Source: Fundidesulfovibrio soli (GTDB taxonomy: Bacteria > Desulfobacterota > Desulfovibrionia > Desulfovibrionales > Desulfovibrionaceae). From it: a DNA stretch of 64,000 nucleotides. Both the position numbers and the translations under genes were made by a program. The stretch lies in contig NZ_JAKZKW010000004.1 of assembly GCF_022808695.1 (NCBI RefSeq), forward strand, positions 62,001-126,000, written 5' to 3'. This document shows, piece by piece, positions 1-11,633 of the stretch. The notes below the pieces were generated by a model. The model was not told where the DNA came from and ran no database searches. It saw nothing but the letters and a program-made list of their open reading frames with translations. Each line of letters starts with the position of its first letter. Within the stretch, counting starts at the first letter, position 1.

Positions 1-875
1 ATCTTCTCCGCCCCCAGCCAGCGCAGGAAGCCGGGCAGCTCGGGCCAGTCCGTGAGGGCGGTGCCCACCAGACCGACCTTCTTGGGGCGCACCTGGGCCA
101 CGATATCCCGCAGGTCCTCCACTCGGGCCTGCCTGGGCGGACGATACACGTACCCTGCCGCGCAGAAGCGGCAGGCGTGGGGGCAGCCCCGGTTGACCTC
201 CAGGAGCAGGGTGTCCTTGAATTCGGCCTCGTTGCTCACGAAGCTGGAGCAGGCGGGGTCGGCCAGCACGCGCCCGCCCGGCGGCACCACGCGTCGCACG
301 GGCGTACGCGAAAGTCCTGGGACATACATGCCCGGCATCCCGGACAGTTCCCGCAGGACGTCGGCCTTGGGAGCCCCGGCCAGCACCATCGCCGCGGCGC
401 GCTCCAGAACCGGGATCAGCCCGGCCTCGGCCTCGCCCACGAACCAGGCGTCAAGTATGGGGGAAAGCGGCGCGGGGTTCAAAAAGGCCAGCGGCCCGCC
501 ACCCAGGAGAAGGGGGTAGCCGGACCGCTGGCTCGCAAGCGGGGGGATGCCTGAGGCCTCGAGGGCCAGGGCGAGAACCGCACCGTCCAGTTCGAAAGCC
601 AGTGAGAAGGCGGCCAGCGGGAAGGCGTCCAGAGGGGAGGACGTATCCTGCGACCGAGGAACGCTCTTCCCTGCGGAGAGGAAGAAACGCTCCATGACCA
701 GCCACGGGCTCTGTTCGGCCAGACGGTACACGGCCTGCCAACCCAGTGCGGACAACGCCGCGCGCACGGCGCCAGGGTAGGCGAGGGCCACCGGCAGCCT
801 GCCGCCGGGGTCCGGCAACACAGGCTCCTGGCCTCTGAAATAGACGGTGCGGTTCGCCGCGCCCTCCTTCGGCAC
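1..875 (-). CDS. Radical SAM protein (B12-binding-type), 3' part outside the window
   Basis: About 291 codons are visible, and the C-terminus lies beyond base 1. Near residues 231-238 the sequence CPHACRFC gives the CxxxCxxC motif that holds the 4Fe-4S cluster cleaving S-adenosylmethionine. It is preceded by LLLEVNRG, typical of the family. The N-terminal part contains FPLAAFSLAFELD and a following GIPPL, resembling the cobalamin-binding-like fold in front of many radical SAM domains (family knowledge). The substrate is unknown. I chose a GTG start at 875: a stop lies upstream in frame and there is no ATG. The ribosome site is weak and the start is uncertain. The gene follows ftsZ by about 210 bp on the same strand. 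Confidence 0.8.
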   Translation of the reverse strand, partial: MPKEGAANRTVYFRGQEPVLPDPGGRLPVALAYPGAVRAALSALGWQAVYRLAEQSPWLVMERFFLSAGKSVPRSQDTSSPLDAFPLAAFSLAFELDGAVLALALEASGIPPLASQRSGYPLLLGGGPLAFLNPAPLSPILDAWFVGEAEAGLIPVLERAAAMVLAGAPKADVLRELSGMPGMYVPGLSRTPVRRVVPPGGRVLADPACSSFVSNEAEFKDTLLLEVNRGCPHACRFCAAGYVYRPPRQARVEDLRDIVAQVRPKKVGLVGTALTDWPELPGFLRWLGAEK

Positions 876-1042
876 GCCTCTATCCGTGCCCGGCGGGGGG
901 GATCGTCCCCCGGGCCAAGCGGACAGCGAAGCGGCCTGAATGCCTCGACGTTCTCATAATCAGTTCCATGCCGGGCCGCGCGGGCCGTACCGGCACCCGC
1001 CGGATACGCCCGTCATCGCTGGCTGCGGGTCCGCCCCGCAAC

Positions 1043-1066
1043 CCGCCCTCCTGATCGGGAGGGCGG
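1043..1066 (-). terminator. Stem-loop behind ftsZ
   Basis: A perfect 9-bp inverted repeat (CCGCCCTCC, loop TGATCG, GGAGGGCGG) lies 22 bases past the ftsZ stop. No T-run follows on the minus strand, so it may be a weak terminator or a 3'-end stabiliser rather than a classical terminator. A second, imperfect GC-rich hairpin (about 888-915) sits just in front of the radical SAM start. Confidence 0.4.
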
Positions 1067-1088
1067 CCATGGCCCGGTGTCAGCGCGC

Positions 1089-2462
1089 CTAGTCCGCCTG
1101 CATGCGGATGAAGGCCGGCACCTCGAACTCGTCCTCGTCGAACACGAAGTCCTCCGAACCGGGCGAGTGGTTCCTGTACTGGGCGATGCCCGCCGAATCA
1201 GGTCCCTTGCGCCCCTTGCGCAGGTAGGCCGGGATGGTCAGGTCGCTGTGGGCGGCCAGGGCGCGCTCGGTGCGGCTGGCGGCCTGCTGCTGCGGGGGCA
1301 GGTCGCGGCGGGGGCGCAGCTCGTCGTGCCCGGCGTACGGCTGGTGCGCGGCCTGGTGAACAGGCTGCTGCCCGGCCTGATGCACGGGCTGGTGAACGGG
1401 CTGGGCGGCCCTGGGCTGGGGCGCGGGCTCCGCGTGCTGGGTCACCGCACCGGCCACGGCCGGGTGCACGCTGACCTTGGAGGCATGGGTGCGGCTCATC
1501 TCGGCGGCGCTCTCGATGCCCGTTGCGATCACGGTGATGCGGATCTCGTCCCCGGCGTTCTCGTCGAACACGGTGCCGAAGAAGACCTTGGCGTCCTCAT
1601 GCACGGCCTCGGTGATGGCGGAGGCGGCCTCGTCCACTTCCTCGATGGTCAGGTCGGGCGAGCAGGTGATGTTCATGAGCACGCCCTTGGCGCCGTCGAT
1701 GGTCACGTCCTCCAGCAGGGGGCTGGTGATGGCCTTCAGGGCGGCTTCCTTGGCGCGGTTCTCGCCGCGGGCGACGCCGAAGCCCATCATGGCCAGGCCC
1801 ATCTCGCTCATCACGGCCTTCACGTCGGCGAAGTCCAGGTTGATCAGGCCGGGGACCATGATCAGGTCCGAGATGCCCTTCACCGCGTAGTAGAGGATCT
1901 CGTCGGCCTTCTTGAGCATCTCGATGAAGGCGGCCTTCTTGGAGGCCATGGTCAGCAGGCGGTCGTTGGGGATGGTGATGATGGAGTCCACCTGCTCGCG
2001 CAGCAGCGCGATGCCGCGCTCGGCGGCGGCCATGCGCTTCTTGCCTTCGAAGAAGAACGGCTTGGTGACCACGCCCACGGTGAGGGCGCCCGCTTCCTTG
2101 GCGGCCTGGGCGATGACCGGGGCCGCGCCCGTGCCGGTGCCGCCGCCCATGCCGGCGGTGACGAAGACCATGTCCGCGTCGCAGATGGTCTTGCGGATCT
2201 GGTCGATGGATTCAAGCGCGGCGTCGCGGCCGCAGTCCGGGTTGGCGCCCGCGCCCAGGCCCTTGGTCAGCTTGTCGCCAAGCTGGATCTTGAACTCGGC
2301 CTTGGACTTGTTGAGCGCCTGGATGTCCGTGTTGGCGGTGATGAACGTCACGCCGCGCAGGGCCGAACAGATCATGTTGTTCACGGCGTTGCCGCCGCCA
2401 CCGCCTACCCCGACCACTTTGATGCGTGCGTTGGATTCGAAATCGATGTCGTAAATGTCCAT
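1089..2462 (-). CDS. ftsZ: Cell division protein FtsZ
   Basis: A 457-residue tubulin-like GTPase that polymerises into the Z-ring at mid-cell. The tubulin signature GGGTGTG is at residues 106-112, and the N-terminal [11 protein letters not shown] nucleotide-binding loop at about 20-30. The T7 region is recognisable around [11 protein letters not shown]. From about residue 318 a long disordered linker begins, unusually rich in His, Gln and Pro (PVHQ repeats). It leads to the conserved C-terminal peptide FEVPAFIR that binds FtsA. The ATG at 2462 is preceded by AAGGAGAGG. An upstream in-frame ATG is unlikely because this ribosome site would then be coding. It is the last division gene of the cluster, 62 bp after ftsA. 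Confidence 0.98.
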   Translation of the reverse strand: MDIYDIDFESNARIKVVGVGGGGGNAVNNMICSALRGVTFITANTDIQALNKSKAEFKIQLGDKLTKGLGAGANPDCGRDAALESIDQIRKTICDADMVFVTAGMGGGTGTGAAPVIAQAAKEAGALTVGVVTKPFFFEGKKRMAAAERGIALLREQVDSIITIPNDRLLTMASKKAAFIEMLKKADEILYYAVKGISDLIMVPGLINLDFADVKAVMSEMGLAMMGFGVARGENRAKEAALKAITSPLLEDVTIDGAKGVLMNITCSPDLTIEEVDEAASAITEAVHEDAKVFFGTVFDENAGDEIRITVIATGIESAAEMSRTHASKVSVHPAVAGAVTQHAEPAPQPRAAQPVHQPVHQAGQQPVHQAAHQPYAGHDELRPRRDLPPQQQAASRTERALAAHSDLTIPAYLRKGRKGPDSAGIAQYRNHSPGSEDFVFDEDEFEVPAFIRMQAD

Positions 2463-2524
2463 GTTCCCCTCTCCTTGCGATTGCAAAAGATCCCCCTGAA
2501 TGTTCATAAACCTGTCCCTCGTTT

Positions 2525-3757
2525 CTACTTCACATCCACGAACCATTTCCGCATGCGGCCGAGGATGCGATTGAACACTTTCTCGTCCGAGCGGATGCGG
2601 AAGCGCTTCTCCACGCCTTCCTTCTCCGCCCCGTACATGAGCAATCCGACCGCCGTGGCGTACATGGGGCTGTTCACCACGTCCTTGAGCCCTCCCACGC
2701 GCAGGGGAAAGCCTACGCGGGTGGGCAGGTTGAAGATCTGCTCCCCAAGCTCCTGAATGCCCTCGATGAGGGCCGTTCCGCCCGTGAGCACCACGCCGGC
2801 GGCGATGGCGTTCTTGAGCCCGGACTTGACCAGCTCCTGATCCACCAGGGCCAGCATCTCCTCGATGCGCGGCTCGCAGATCTCGGCCAGCACCTGGCGG
2901 GAGAGCCTGCGGGGCTCGCGGCCGCCCACGCTGATGACCTCGATCACCTCGTCCTTTCTCACCAGGTCGGAAAGGGCGCAGCCGTACTTGATCTTGATCT
3001 TCTCCGCGCTGGCCATGGGCGTGCGCAGGCCGAAGGCGATGTCGTTGGTCAGGTTGTTGCCGCCCAGGGCCAGCACCGAGGTGTGCTTGATGGAGTCGTT
3101 GGAGAACACGGCCAGGTCCGTGGTTCCGCCGCCCAGGTCCACCAGGGCCACCCCGATCTCGCGCTCCTCCTCGGTGAGCACCGCCTTGGAGGAGGCCAGG
3201 GCCTCCAGCACGATGTCCGCCACGTCCAGGCCGGCGCGGTGGCAGCTGCGAACGATGTTCTGGGCCGAGGTCACCGCGCCGGTGACGATGTGCACCTTCA
3301 CTTCCAGGCGCACGCCGGCCATGCCCAGCGGGTCGGCGATGCCGCGCTGGTCGTCCACGATGAATTCCTGCGGCAGGATGTGGATGACCTCGCGGTCCAG
3401 CGGGATGGCCACGGCCTTGGCCGCGTCCAGCACGCGCTCCACGTCCTTCTGGGTGACTTCGCCGCCCTTGACCGCGATGACTCCGTGGGAGTTGAAGCCC
3501 TTGATGTGGCTCCCGGCGATGCCCGCGTAGACCGTGCGGATCTCGCACCCGGCCATGAGCTCCGCCTCCTCCAGGGCTTTCTTGATGGAGGCCACGGTCT
3601 GTTCGATGTTGACCACCACGCCCTTGCGCAGCCCCGTGGAGGGCGCGGTTCCGATGCCGACGACATCCACGCCTTCCGCGGACAGTTCGCCCACCACCGC
3701 GCAGATCTTGGTGGTGCCGATATCCAATCCGACTATGAGTTCCGAAGACTTGGCCAT
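2525..3757 (-). CDS. ftsA: Cell division protein FtsA
   Basis: A 410-residue actin-like ATPase that tethers FtsZ to the membrane and recruits later division proteins. The phosphate-1 loop is [13 protein letters not shown] near the start, and [14 protein letters not shown] forms the second phosphate loop. The C-terminus [16 protein letters not shown] is an amphipathic helix of the kind that inserts into the inner membrane. Length is normal for the family. It sits 33 bp after ftsQ and 62 bp before ftsZ in the same transcript. Confidence 0.97.
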   Translation of the reverse strand: MAKSSELIVGLDIGTTKICAVVGELSAEGVDVVGIGTAPSTGLRKGVVVNIEQTVASIKKALEEAELMAGCEIRTVYAGIAGSHIKGFNSHGVIAVKGGEVTQKDVERVLDAAKAVAIPLDREVIHILPQEFIVDDQRGIADPLGMAGVRLEVKVHIVTGAVTSAQNIVRSCHRAGLDVADIVLEALASSKAVLTEEEREIGVALVDLGGGTTDLAVFSNDSIKHTSVLALGGNNLTNDIAFGLRTPMASAEKIKIKYGCALSDLVRKDEVIEVISVGGREPRRLSRQVLAEICEPRIEEMLALVDQELVKSGLKNAIAAGVVLTGGTALIEGIQELGEQIFNLPTRVGFPLRVGGLKDVVNSPMYATAVGLLMYGAEKEGVEKRFRIRSDEKVFNRILGRMRKWFVDVK

Positions 3758-3790
3758 TTGGGGTCCCCCTCGCTCCTTGCTCGCGTGGTC

Positions 3791-4723
3791 TTAACCGTGC
3801 TTTTCCACCCACACCTTGTGGTTCTGGGCCGAGATGATCGCGACCTGGTCCAGCTCGCCGCGCTTCTGCAGGTTGCTCCAGACCAGCCCAAGGTGGGTGA
3901 GGTTGTTCTGCCAATCGTCCACGCCCACGCAGAGCAGGACGTTCCTATCCATGAGCCTGATCTCCAGGCCGTATCTCCACGAAAGTCTGATCCATGCCAC
4001 CTGCTCCAGGCCGAAGGGGCCTTTCTTGTCGGCCAGGGCCTGGCGCAACTGCTCCAGCAGGGGCAGATGCCGCTCCATGCCGGACTCCACCTCGACCTGG
4101 GGCAGGGAGACGAACTTGTCCGCCTGCACCTTGTCGATGATGCGGCCCTCGCCGTCGGCGTAGCAGAGGCTCTCCTCGTACTGCACCAGGTAGCTGGGCT
4201 CGCGCTCCGTGACGGAAATGCGCAGGGTGTCCGGCAGCACGCGCGTCACCTGGGCCGACTCGATCCAGGGGTTGCGCATCAGCAGGGACTCCACGTTCTC
4301 CATGTTCACGGCCAGCAGGTTCTGCCCCTGTGTCAGCTCCGCCTGGGCCACCACGTCCTCGCGGGACATGCGGTTGATGCCCGTGATCTGAAGGTCGCGG
4401 ATGGTGAAGTACTCGATGGTGGTCAGCCAGCGATACCCGGCCAGCAGGCCCACCGAAACCGCCACCATCAGCACGCAGGCCAGCACCAGGGTGCACAGCT
4501 TGGCGAACATGCCGCCCAGGAGCATGGCCTTGAAGCCCGCGCCGGACTTGCCGCGCGCCTTGTTGCCTTTGGCCTTGGCCAGGGTCAGGCGGCCTTCGCG
4601 GTTGGCCGTGCGGGATGCCGTGATCTTGGCGCGCGAGTCCTTGCCGCCACCGTAGGTGTGGGCGTTGCGGCTTCTGCTCGCGCCCAGGCCCAGGCGCGAT
4701 GTGGGTCGTGCGGCCACGCTCAC
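3791..4723 (-). CDS. ftsQ: Cell division protein FtsQ (POTRA domain)
   Basis: A 310-residue bitopic membrane protein. The basic N-terminal cytoplasmic segment (rich in R/K, about 65 residues) is followed by one transmembrane helix ([20 protein letters not shown]). Then comes a POTRA domain beginning [20 protein letters not shown] and an FtsQ beta domain. In the divisome it links early and late proteins through FtsL/FtsB. The start is the GTG at 4723, overlapping the murB stop as GTGA; a second GTG six bases further on is possible. The stretch upstream in this frame is murB read in the wrong frame. Confidence 0.93.
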   Translation of the reverse strand: MSVAARPTSRLGLGASRSRNAHTYGGGKDSRAKITASRTANREGRLTLAKAKGNKARGKSGAGFKAMLLGGMFAKLCTLVLACVLMVAVSVGLLAGYRWLTTIEYFTIRDLQITGINRMSREDVVAQAELTQGQNLLAVNMENVESLLMRNPWIESAQVTRVLPDTLRISVTEREPSYLVQYEESLCYADGEGRIIDKVQADKFVSLPQVEVESGMERHLPLLEQLRQALADKKGPFGLEQVAWIRLSWRYGLEIRLMDRNVLLCVGVDDWQNNLTHLGLVWSNLQKRGELDQVAIISAQNHKVWVEKHG

Positions 4724-5596
4724 TGCACCACCTTCACTTCCAGCTTCAGCTCCACGCCGAAATGTTCGAGGACCGCCTGGCTGGCCTGGTCGATGAGCTC
4801 CAGCGCCGCCATGGCCGTGCCCCTGCCGTCGTTCACCAGAAAATTCGCGTGCATGCCCGAGAAGCGCATCCCGCCCAGGGCCTTGCCCTTGAAGCCCAGC
4901 TCGTCGAGCATCTTCCCGGCGCTCGCGCCCGGGGGATTCTTGAACACGCAGCCGCAGGTGGCCGCGCTCACGGGCTGGGTGGCCTTCTTGCGGGCCAGCA
5001 CGTCGTCCATTGCCGCGCGCACCGCCTCGGGAGCCGCCTGGGTCAGGGCGTAGCGCGCCTCCAGCACCAGCCAGGGCTCGTCCAGGCCCAGGGGAGTGAA
5101 GCGGCGGTAGCCCGCCAGCCACTGCTCCGGCCCGATCCAGCGCAGGCCGCCCGACATGTCCCACACGCGCACGGCGTCCAGCAGTTCGGCGGTCTCGCGC
5201 CCGTAGCTGCCCGCGTTCATGGCCACGGCCCCGCCCACGGTGCCCGGGATGCCGGCCAACCCTTCCATACCGGAGAGGCCCTCACGCGCGGCCCAGCCCA
5301 GCAGCTTGGGCAGCATGAGCCCGCCCGGTGCCAGCACCAGCTCACGGCCGTCGGAGGAAAGCCCGGCGCGCACCGGGCTCCCCGCCTGGCCCAGGCTGAC
5401 GACCGCGATGTCCAGGTCGCCGTCCAGGGCCAGAAGATTGCTTCCCCACCCCAGCACGAAGGGCCTGCCCGCGTGCCGGGCCAGCTCGTCCCCGAGCAGG
5501 GCCGCGTCCTCCGGGGATTCCAGGAGGATCTCGGCCTGCGCGCGGCCGCCCACCCGCAGGGTGGTGCGCTCCGCGAAGCGGGGTCCGGGCTGGATC

Positions 5597-5607
<11 letters not shown>
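4720..5607 (-). CDS. murB: UDP-N-acetylenolpyruvoylglucosamine reductase MurB
   Basis: A 295-residue FAD enzyme that reduces UDP-GlcNAc-enolpyruvate to UDP-MurNAc with NADPH in the cytoplasm. The FAD-binding segment includes LGWGSNLL and [18 protein letters not shown]. The C-terminal block CGCVFKNP...[13 protein letters not shown] carries the Ser of the proton-donating site, and HANFLVN is also typical. The compact length suggests a type II MurB. Its start lies inside the last 11 bases of murC and its stop overlaps ftsQ. In many bacteria ddl follows murB here; it is absent. Confidence 0.96.
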
Positions 5608-7026
<1,419 letters not shown>

Positions 7027-7030
<4 letters not shown>

Positions 7031-8091
7031 GCCGCCAGCCGGGTGAGCTCGCGCGCGATCACCCCGGCGGCGTCCGGTTTGGCCTGGGCGCGCGCGGCGC
7101 GGCCCATGGCCAGAAGTTTGTTCTGGTCGCCCAGCAGCCCGAGGATTGTGCCGGCCAGGAGATCGGCCGTCAGGTCCTTCTCGTCGATGACCACCGCAGC
7201 GCCCTCGCGCTCCAGCCAGGAGGCGTTCACGCGCTGGTGGTCGTGGGTGGCGTGCGGGAAGGGCACCAGCAGCGAGGGTTTGCCCATGCAGGCCAGCTCG
7301 GCCAGGGTGGAGGCCCCGGCGCGGCCGATCACCAGGTCGGCCCAGGCGTAGGCCCCGGCCATGTCCGTGATGAAGGGCTCCACACGGACGCCCGCCTGCC
7401 CGCGATAGTGCTGCGAGAAGGACTCGTAGTCGGCGGAGCCGGTCTGGTGCCAGAGCTCCACCCCTTCAGCGGCCAAACGGGGCCAGGCCGTCACCATCAG
7501 CCGGTTGACGGCCCGGGCCCCTTGGCTGCCACCCAAGACAAGAACCCTTTTTGGCACCACCCGCGAGGGCTCCGTCTCGACGTATCCCGCGATTTCGGGG
7601 CGCACCGGGTTGCCCGTGACGAGCACCTTGGAGGCCGGGAAAGCGTGGGTTTCGTCGGGATAAGTCACCATCACCTTGTCCACCACCCGGCCAAGGAAAC
7701 GGTTCGTCACCCCGGGAACGCTGTTCTGTTCGTGCACGGCCGTAGGCACGCGCAGCATCCAGGCGGCCAGCACCGGGCAGAACCCGGCGTAGCCGCCGAA
7801 ACCGGCCACCACCTGCGGCCTGAAATCCCTGACGATGCCCAGCGCGGTGACCAGACTCCAGGCCATCCGCAGCATGGCGGGCACCGCCTTGAGGCCCCGG
7901 CCGAGCACGCCGCGCACGGCCAGTCCCCGGAAGCTCACGCCCGCCCTGCGGGCCAGATCGCCCTCGGGGCCTTCGCCGCCCACGAAGAGGATCTCCACGC
8001 CGGGGTGCATGGCCTTCAGCTCGGCCGCCACCGCCAGCGCGGGGAAGATGTGGCCGCCGGTGCCGCCCGTGGTAACGATGGCGCGCTTCAT
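7027..8091 (-). CDS. murG: UDP-GlcNAc transferase MurG (lipid II synthesis)
   Basis: A 354-residue GT28 glycosyltransferase that transfers GlcNAc from UDP-GlcNAc to lipid I at the inner face of the membrane, giving lipid II. The N-terminal glycine loop is [17 protein letters not shown] second loop is [10 protein letters not shown], and [12 protein letters not shown] opens the C-terminal domain. The donor-binding stretch is [24 protein letters not shown]. The ATG at 8091 overlaps the ftsW stop (ATGA) and follows GAGGAGG. Confidence 0.97.
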
Positions 8092-9239
8092 GCGGGTTTC
8101 CTCCTCGAGAGGTTCAGGAGGATGCCGACGCATAGGAAGCCGGAAATCAGGTTTGAGCCTCCGTAGGAGAGGAAGGGCATGGCCACGCCCTTGGGCGGCA
8201 CGCAGCCCATGACCACGGCCAGGTTCAGCAGGAAGCCGATGCCCAGCACCATGGCCATGCCGTAGGCGGTGAAGCGGTCGCGCAGGTCGTCCTGGGCCAG
8301 GGCGATGCGGAAGGAGCGCCACATGAGCACCCCGATCATGGCCAGGATCACGGAGACGCCGATGAAGCCCAGCTCCTCCCCGGTGACGGCCATGATGAAG
8401 TCCGTGTGCGCCTCGGGCAGGTAGAAGAGCTTCTGCTTGCCCGCGCCGAAGCCCACGCCCGTGATCTGCCCGGAGCCGAAGGCGAAGAAGGACTGCACCA
8501 GCTGGTAGCCCGTGCCCTGCGGGTCCTGGAAGGGGTCCAGGAAGGCGAACCAGCGCTTGAAGCGGTACGGCGAGTTGACCACCAGCAGCACGGCCGCGGC
8601 GGCGCCGAACAGGCCCGAGACCAGCAGGTAGATGATGCGGGTGCCGCCCACCAGGCTCATCAGGAAGAAGAGCATGCCCAGGAACACCGCGCCGCCGAAG
8701 TCCGGCTGGATGAGCAGCACCACGCCCAGGATGCCCGTGACCACCACCGGGGGGATGAAGCCCACGGAGAACGACTTCACCAGGGCCTGTTTGCTGGAGT
8801 AGAAATAGGCCAGGTAGAACACCAGCACCACCTTGGCCAGCTCCATGGGCTGGAGCAGCAGCGGCCCGATGTGCATCCAGCGCCTGGCCCCGCCCGCCTT
8901 GACCGAGAACGGCGGGATCATGGTCATGGCCAAGAGCGCCAGCACCATGAACAGCCAGAGGTACACCGGCCCGTAGAGGATCTTGCGCGGCAGCCAGGCC
9001 ACGAAGAACATCAGGCACACCCCGATGCCCAGGAAGATCGCCTGCTTCTTGAAGAAGAAATATTTGTCGTGGACCATGCGCTCCGCCATGATGCCGGAGG
9101 CCGAGAGCACCATGACCACGCCGAGCCCGGCCAGGGCCACGGCGAAGGCCACCAGCCACCAGTCGAAACCGGAGCGGGGCGCCGTGATGGCCGGGGCCGC
9201 GACATGGGCCTGGGAGTGGGCGTGGGCGTGTACGCTCAT
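8088..9239 (-). CDS. ftsW: Peptidoglycan glycosyltransferase FtsW
   Basis: A SEDS-family polytopic membrane protein of 383 residues with about ten hydrophobic segments. It polymerises lipid II at the septum together with the FtsI transpeptidase. Family marks are IQPDFGGAVFLG, the loop LDPFQDPQGTGYQ, and the C-terminal FLSYGGSNL. The N-terminus has an unusual His/Ala-rich stretch (HAHAHSQAH) before the first helix. The start overlaps the murD stop and the end overlaps murG. Confidence 0.97.
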   Translation of the reverse strand: MSVHAHAHSQAHVAAPAITAPRSGFDWWLVAFAVALAGLGVVMVLSASGIMAERMVHDKYFFFKKQAIFLGIGVCLMFFVAWLPRKILYGPVYLWLFMVLALLAMTMIPPFSVKAGGARRWMHIGPLLLQPMELAKVVLVFYLAYFYSSKQALVKSFSVGFIPPVVVTGILGVVLLIQPDFGGAVFLGMLFFLMSLVGGTRIIYLLVSGLFGAAAAVLLVVNSPYRFKRWFAFLDPFQDPQGTGYQLVQSFFAFGSGQITGVGFGAGKQKLFYLPEAHTDFIMAVTGEELGFIGVSVILAMIGVLMWRSFRIALAQDDLRDRFTAYGMAMVLGIGFLLNLAVVMGCVPPKGVAMPFLSYGGSNLISGFLCVGILLNLSRRKPA

Positions 9240-10552
9240 TGCCTGGCCTCCGTCTCGTCGGGCAGGCCGGCCATGATCCGGGCGAAGTCCTCGCCGCGGG
9301 CCTTGTAGCCGGAGTACAGGTCGAAGCTGGCCGTGGCCGGGGAGAGCAGGATCACGTCGCCCGGCTCGCTGTTCCGGTAGAGCCTGGTCACGGCGGCCTC
9401 AAGCGTGGGCTCCCAGAACAGGGGCAGCTGCCCGCTCCAGGCGGCCTCGAAAATCTCGCGGTTGGCTCCGAACAGCCCCACCTCCACCACGCGGCCCTTG
9501 AACAGCGGCAGCACGGCCTCCAGGTCGCCGCCCTTGAACACGCCCCCGGCCAGCAGGCGCACGGGGCGGTCGAAGCTCTGCACGGCTGCGCGCATGGCGT
9601 CCACGGTGGTGGCCTTGGAGTCGTCCACGAAGAGCACGCCGCCCTTCTCGCCCAGGCTCTCCAGGCGGTGGGCCAGGGGCTTGAACGCGGCCACGGCCGC
9701 CCGGGCCTGCTCCTCGGTCACGCCCATGGCCCTGCAGGCCAGCCAGGCGGCCTCCATGTTGGCCCTGTTGTGCGCGCCGGGCAGGTGGTTCTCCGGGAAG
9801 CGGGAAGTACCCGTGAAGTAGACGCGGCGGGCCTTGGTGAACTTGCGGGCCTCGAGCTCATCCTTCATCTCCAGCGGCAGCACGGCCAGGTCGTTCTCGG
9901 TCATGCGCGTGAAGAGGTTGAGCTTGGCCGTGAGGTATTCCTCGATGTCGGCGTGGAAATCCAGGTGATTGGCCGAGAAGTTGAGCAGCACGCCCACCTT
10001 GGGGCGGAAGCTCTTCACGTTCTGCAGCTGGAAGCTGGAGACCTCCAGCACGGCCACGTCGCAGGGCTCGCCCGAGAGCAGATGCTCGGAGAGGGGCGTG
10101 CCGATGTTGCCGCCCACGAACACCCGTCGCCCGGCGTGGCGCAGGATCTCGCCGATGAGCGTGGTCGTGGTGGTCTTCCCGTTGGTGCCGGTGACGGCCA
10201 CAATGGGGGCCTGGTTGAACCAGGAGGCCAGCTCCAGTTCGCTGAGCACCTGGGCGTCCGGGCAGGCCGCCAGGAACGCGGCGAGCTTGGCCACGGGCAC
10301 GCCGGGGGAGAGCACCACCATCTGGGCGCCCTCGAAGTCCTCGGGCTTGTGGGGTCCGAGCCGCAGCTCCACGCCCAGGCCTTCAAGCATGGCGCGGGCC
10401 CCGGCGTCCAGGGCCTCGGGGTTGCGGTCCAGCAGGCGGACGGCGGCGCCCAGCGCGGCCAACAGGCGGGCGGCGGCCACGCCGGACACGGCGGCTCCCA
10501 CCACCACGGCCTTGTGCCCGGCCAGCTGCGACTTGTGGATCAGCGCCTGCAT
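9236..10552 (-). CDS. murD: UDP-N-acetylmuramoylalanine--D-glutamate ligase MurD
   Basis: A 438-residue Mur ligase adding D-glutamate to UDP-MurNAc-L-Ala. The N-terminal domain opens with a dinucleotide-like GAAVSGVAAARLLAALGA. The ATP loop is [18 protein letters not shown], and SANHLDFH and the C-terminal VDDSKATTVDAM motif are typical. The ATG at 10552 lies 4 bp after mraY. The stop overlaps the ftsW start as ATGA. Confidence 0.97.
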   Translation of the reverse strand: MQALIHKSQLAGHKAVVVGAAVSGVAAARLLAALGAAVRLLDRNPEALDAGARAMLEGLGVELRLGPHKPEDFEGAQMVVLSPGVPVAKLAAFLAACPDAQVLSELELASWFNQAPIVAVTGTNGKTTTTTLIGEILRHAGRRVFVGGNIGTPLSEHLLSGEPCDVAVLEVSSFQLQNVKSFRPKVGVLLNFSANHLDFHADIEEYLTAKLNLFTRMTENDLAVLPLEMKDELEARKFTKARRVYFTGTSRFPENHLPGAHNRANMEAAWLACRAMGVTEEQARAAVAAFKPLAHRLESLGEKGGVLFVDDSKATTVDAMRAAVQSFDRPVRLLAGGVFKGGDLEAVLPLFKGRVVEVGLFGANREIFEAAWSGQLPLFWEPTLEAAVTRLYRNSEPGDVILLSPATASFDLYSGYKARGEDFARIMAGLPDETEARQ

Positions 10553-10556
10553 CCCG

Positions 10557-11633
10557 CTACCTCAGCTTCAGCGTGCTCAAGGCCACGAAGGCCAGGAGGA
10601 TGGAGAGTATCCAGAACCGGATGATGATCTTGGATTCCGGTATCCCCTTGAGTTCGAAATGATGGTGCAGCGGGGCCATGCGGAAGATGCGCTTGCCCCC
10701 CGAGAACTTGTAGTAGCCCACCTGCAGGATCACGGAGAGGGTCTCCAGCACGAAGACGCCGCCCACGATCATCAGGATGAACTCCTGCTTGCAGACCACG
10801 GCCACGAAGCCCAGCGCCCCGCCCAGGGCCAGGGAGCCCACGTCACCCATGAACACCTGCGCCGGGTAGGCGTTGAACCACAAAAACCCGAGCCCGGCCC
10901 CGGCCATGGCCGCGCAGAACACCGCGACCTCGCCCACGCCGGCAACGGGCAGCACCTGGAGGTAGCGCGCCATCTGCGCGTGGCCCGCCACGTAGACGAA
11001 CAGGGCGAACATGCCCGCCGCCACCACCGTGGGGCCGATTGCCAGGCCGTCGAGCCCGTCGGTGAGGTTCACGCCGTTGGAGGCCCCCACGATCACCAGC
11101 ACGGCGAAGGGCAGGTACCACCAGCCCAGGTCCGGCGAGAAGTTCTTGAAGAAGGGCACCTGGAGCTTGGTGGAGAAGTCGGGGTCCATGAGCAGCGCGC
11201 CCACGGCGATGCCGGCGATGACCAGCTGCCCGATGAGCTTGCCCCTGGCGGAAAGGCCCTTGTTGTTCTTCTTGACCACCTTCAGGTAGTCGTCGCCCAG
11301 GCCGATGAGCCCGAAGCCCACGAAGACCATGATGGCCATCCAGACGTTGGCGTTGGTCAGGTCCGCCCAGAGCAGGACCGAACCCAGGATGGAGGCGACC
11401 ATCAGCAGCCCGCCCATGGTGGGGGTTCCGGCCTTGCACTGGTGGGCCTTGACGTCCTCGTGGATGTACTGGCCGCACTTGATCTTGGTCAGCCAGCGGA
11501 TCATGCGCGGGCCGAACACGATGGAGATGATGAGAGCCGTGGCGAAAGCGTAGATGGCGCGGAACGTGATGTAGCGGAACACGTTCAGCACGGTCATCTG
11601 GGCGGCGAAGGGGACCAGCAGCCAGAAGATCAC
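10557..11633 (-). CDS. mraY: Phospho-MurNAc-pentapeptide transferase MraY
   Basis: A 358-residue polytopic enzyme that moves phospho-MurNAc-pentapeptide from UDP to undecaprenyl phosphate, making lipid I. The catalytic signatures are GLGDDYLKV (double Asp), [25 protein letters not shown] and the late HHHFELKG loop, all in the expected order. The start is GTG at 11633, overlapping the murF stop as GTGA. A purine-rich site (GGGGGGAAAG) precedes it. The longer reading frame upstream is murF out of frame. Confidence 0.97.
   Translation of the reverse strand: MIFWLLVPFAAQMTVLNVFRYITFRAIYAFATALIISIVFGPRMIRWLTKIKCGQYIHEDVKAHQCKAGTPTMGGLLMVASILGSVLLWADLTNANVWMAIMVFVGFGLIGLGDDYLKVVKKNNKGLSARGKLIGQLVIAGIAVGALLMDPDFSTKLQVPFFKNFSPDLGWWYLPFAVLVIVGASNGVNLTDGLDGLAIGPTVVAAGMFALFVYVAGHAQMARYLQVLPVAGVGEVAVFCAAMAGAGLGFLWFNAYPAQVFMGDVGSLALGGALGFVAVVCKQEFILMIVGGVFVLETLSVILQVGYYKFSGGKRIFRMAPLHHHFELKGIPESKIIIRFWILSILLAFVALSTLKLR

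Noticed and set aside
1077-2756. Long open frame on the plus strand across ftsZ and ftsA
   Set aside because: It is antisense to well-conserved genes and its His/Gly/Leu-rich product has no family character. High GC gives long chance frames.
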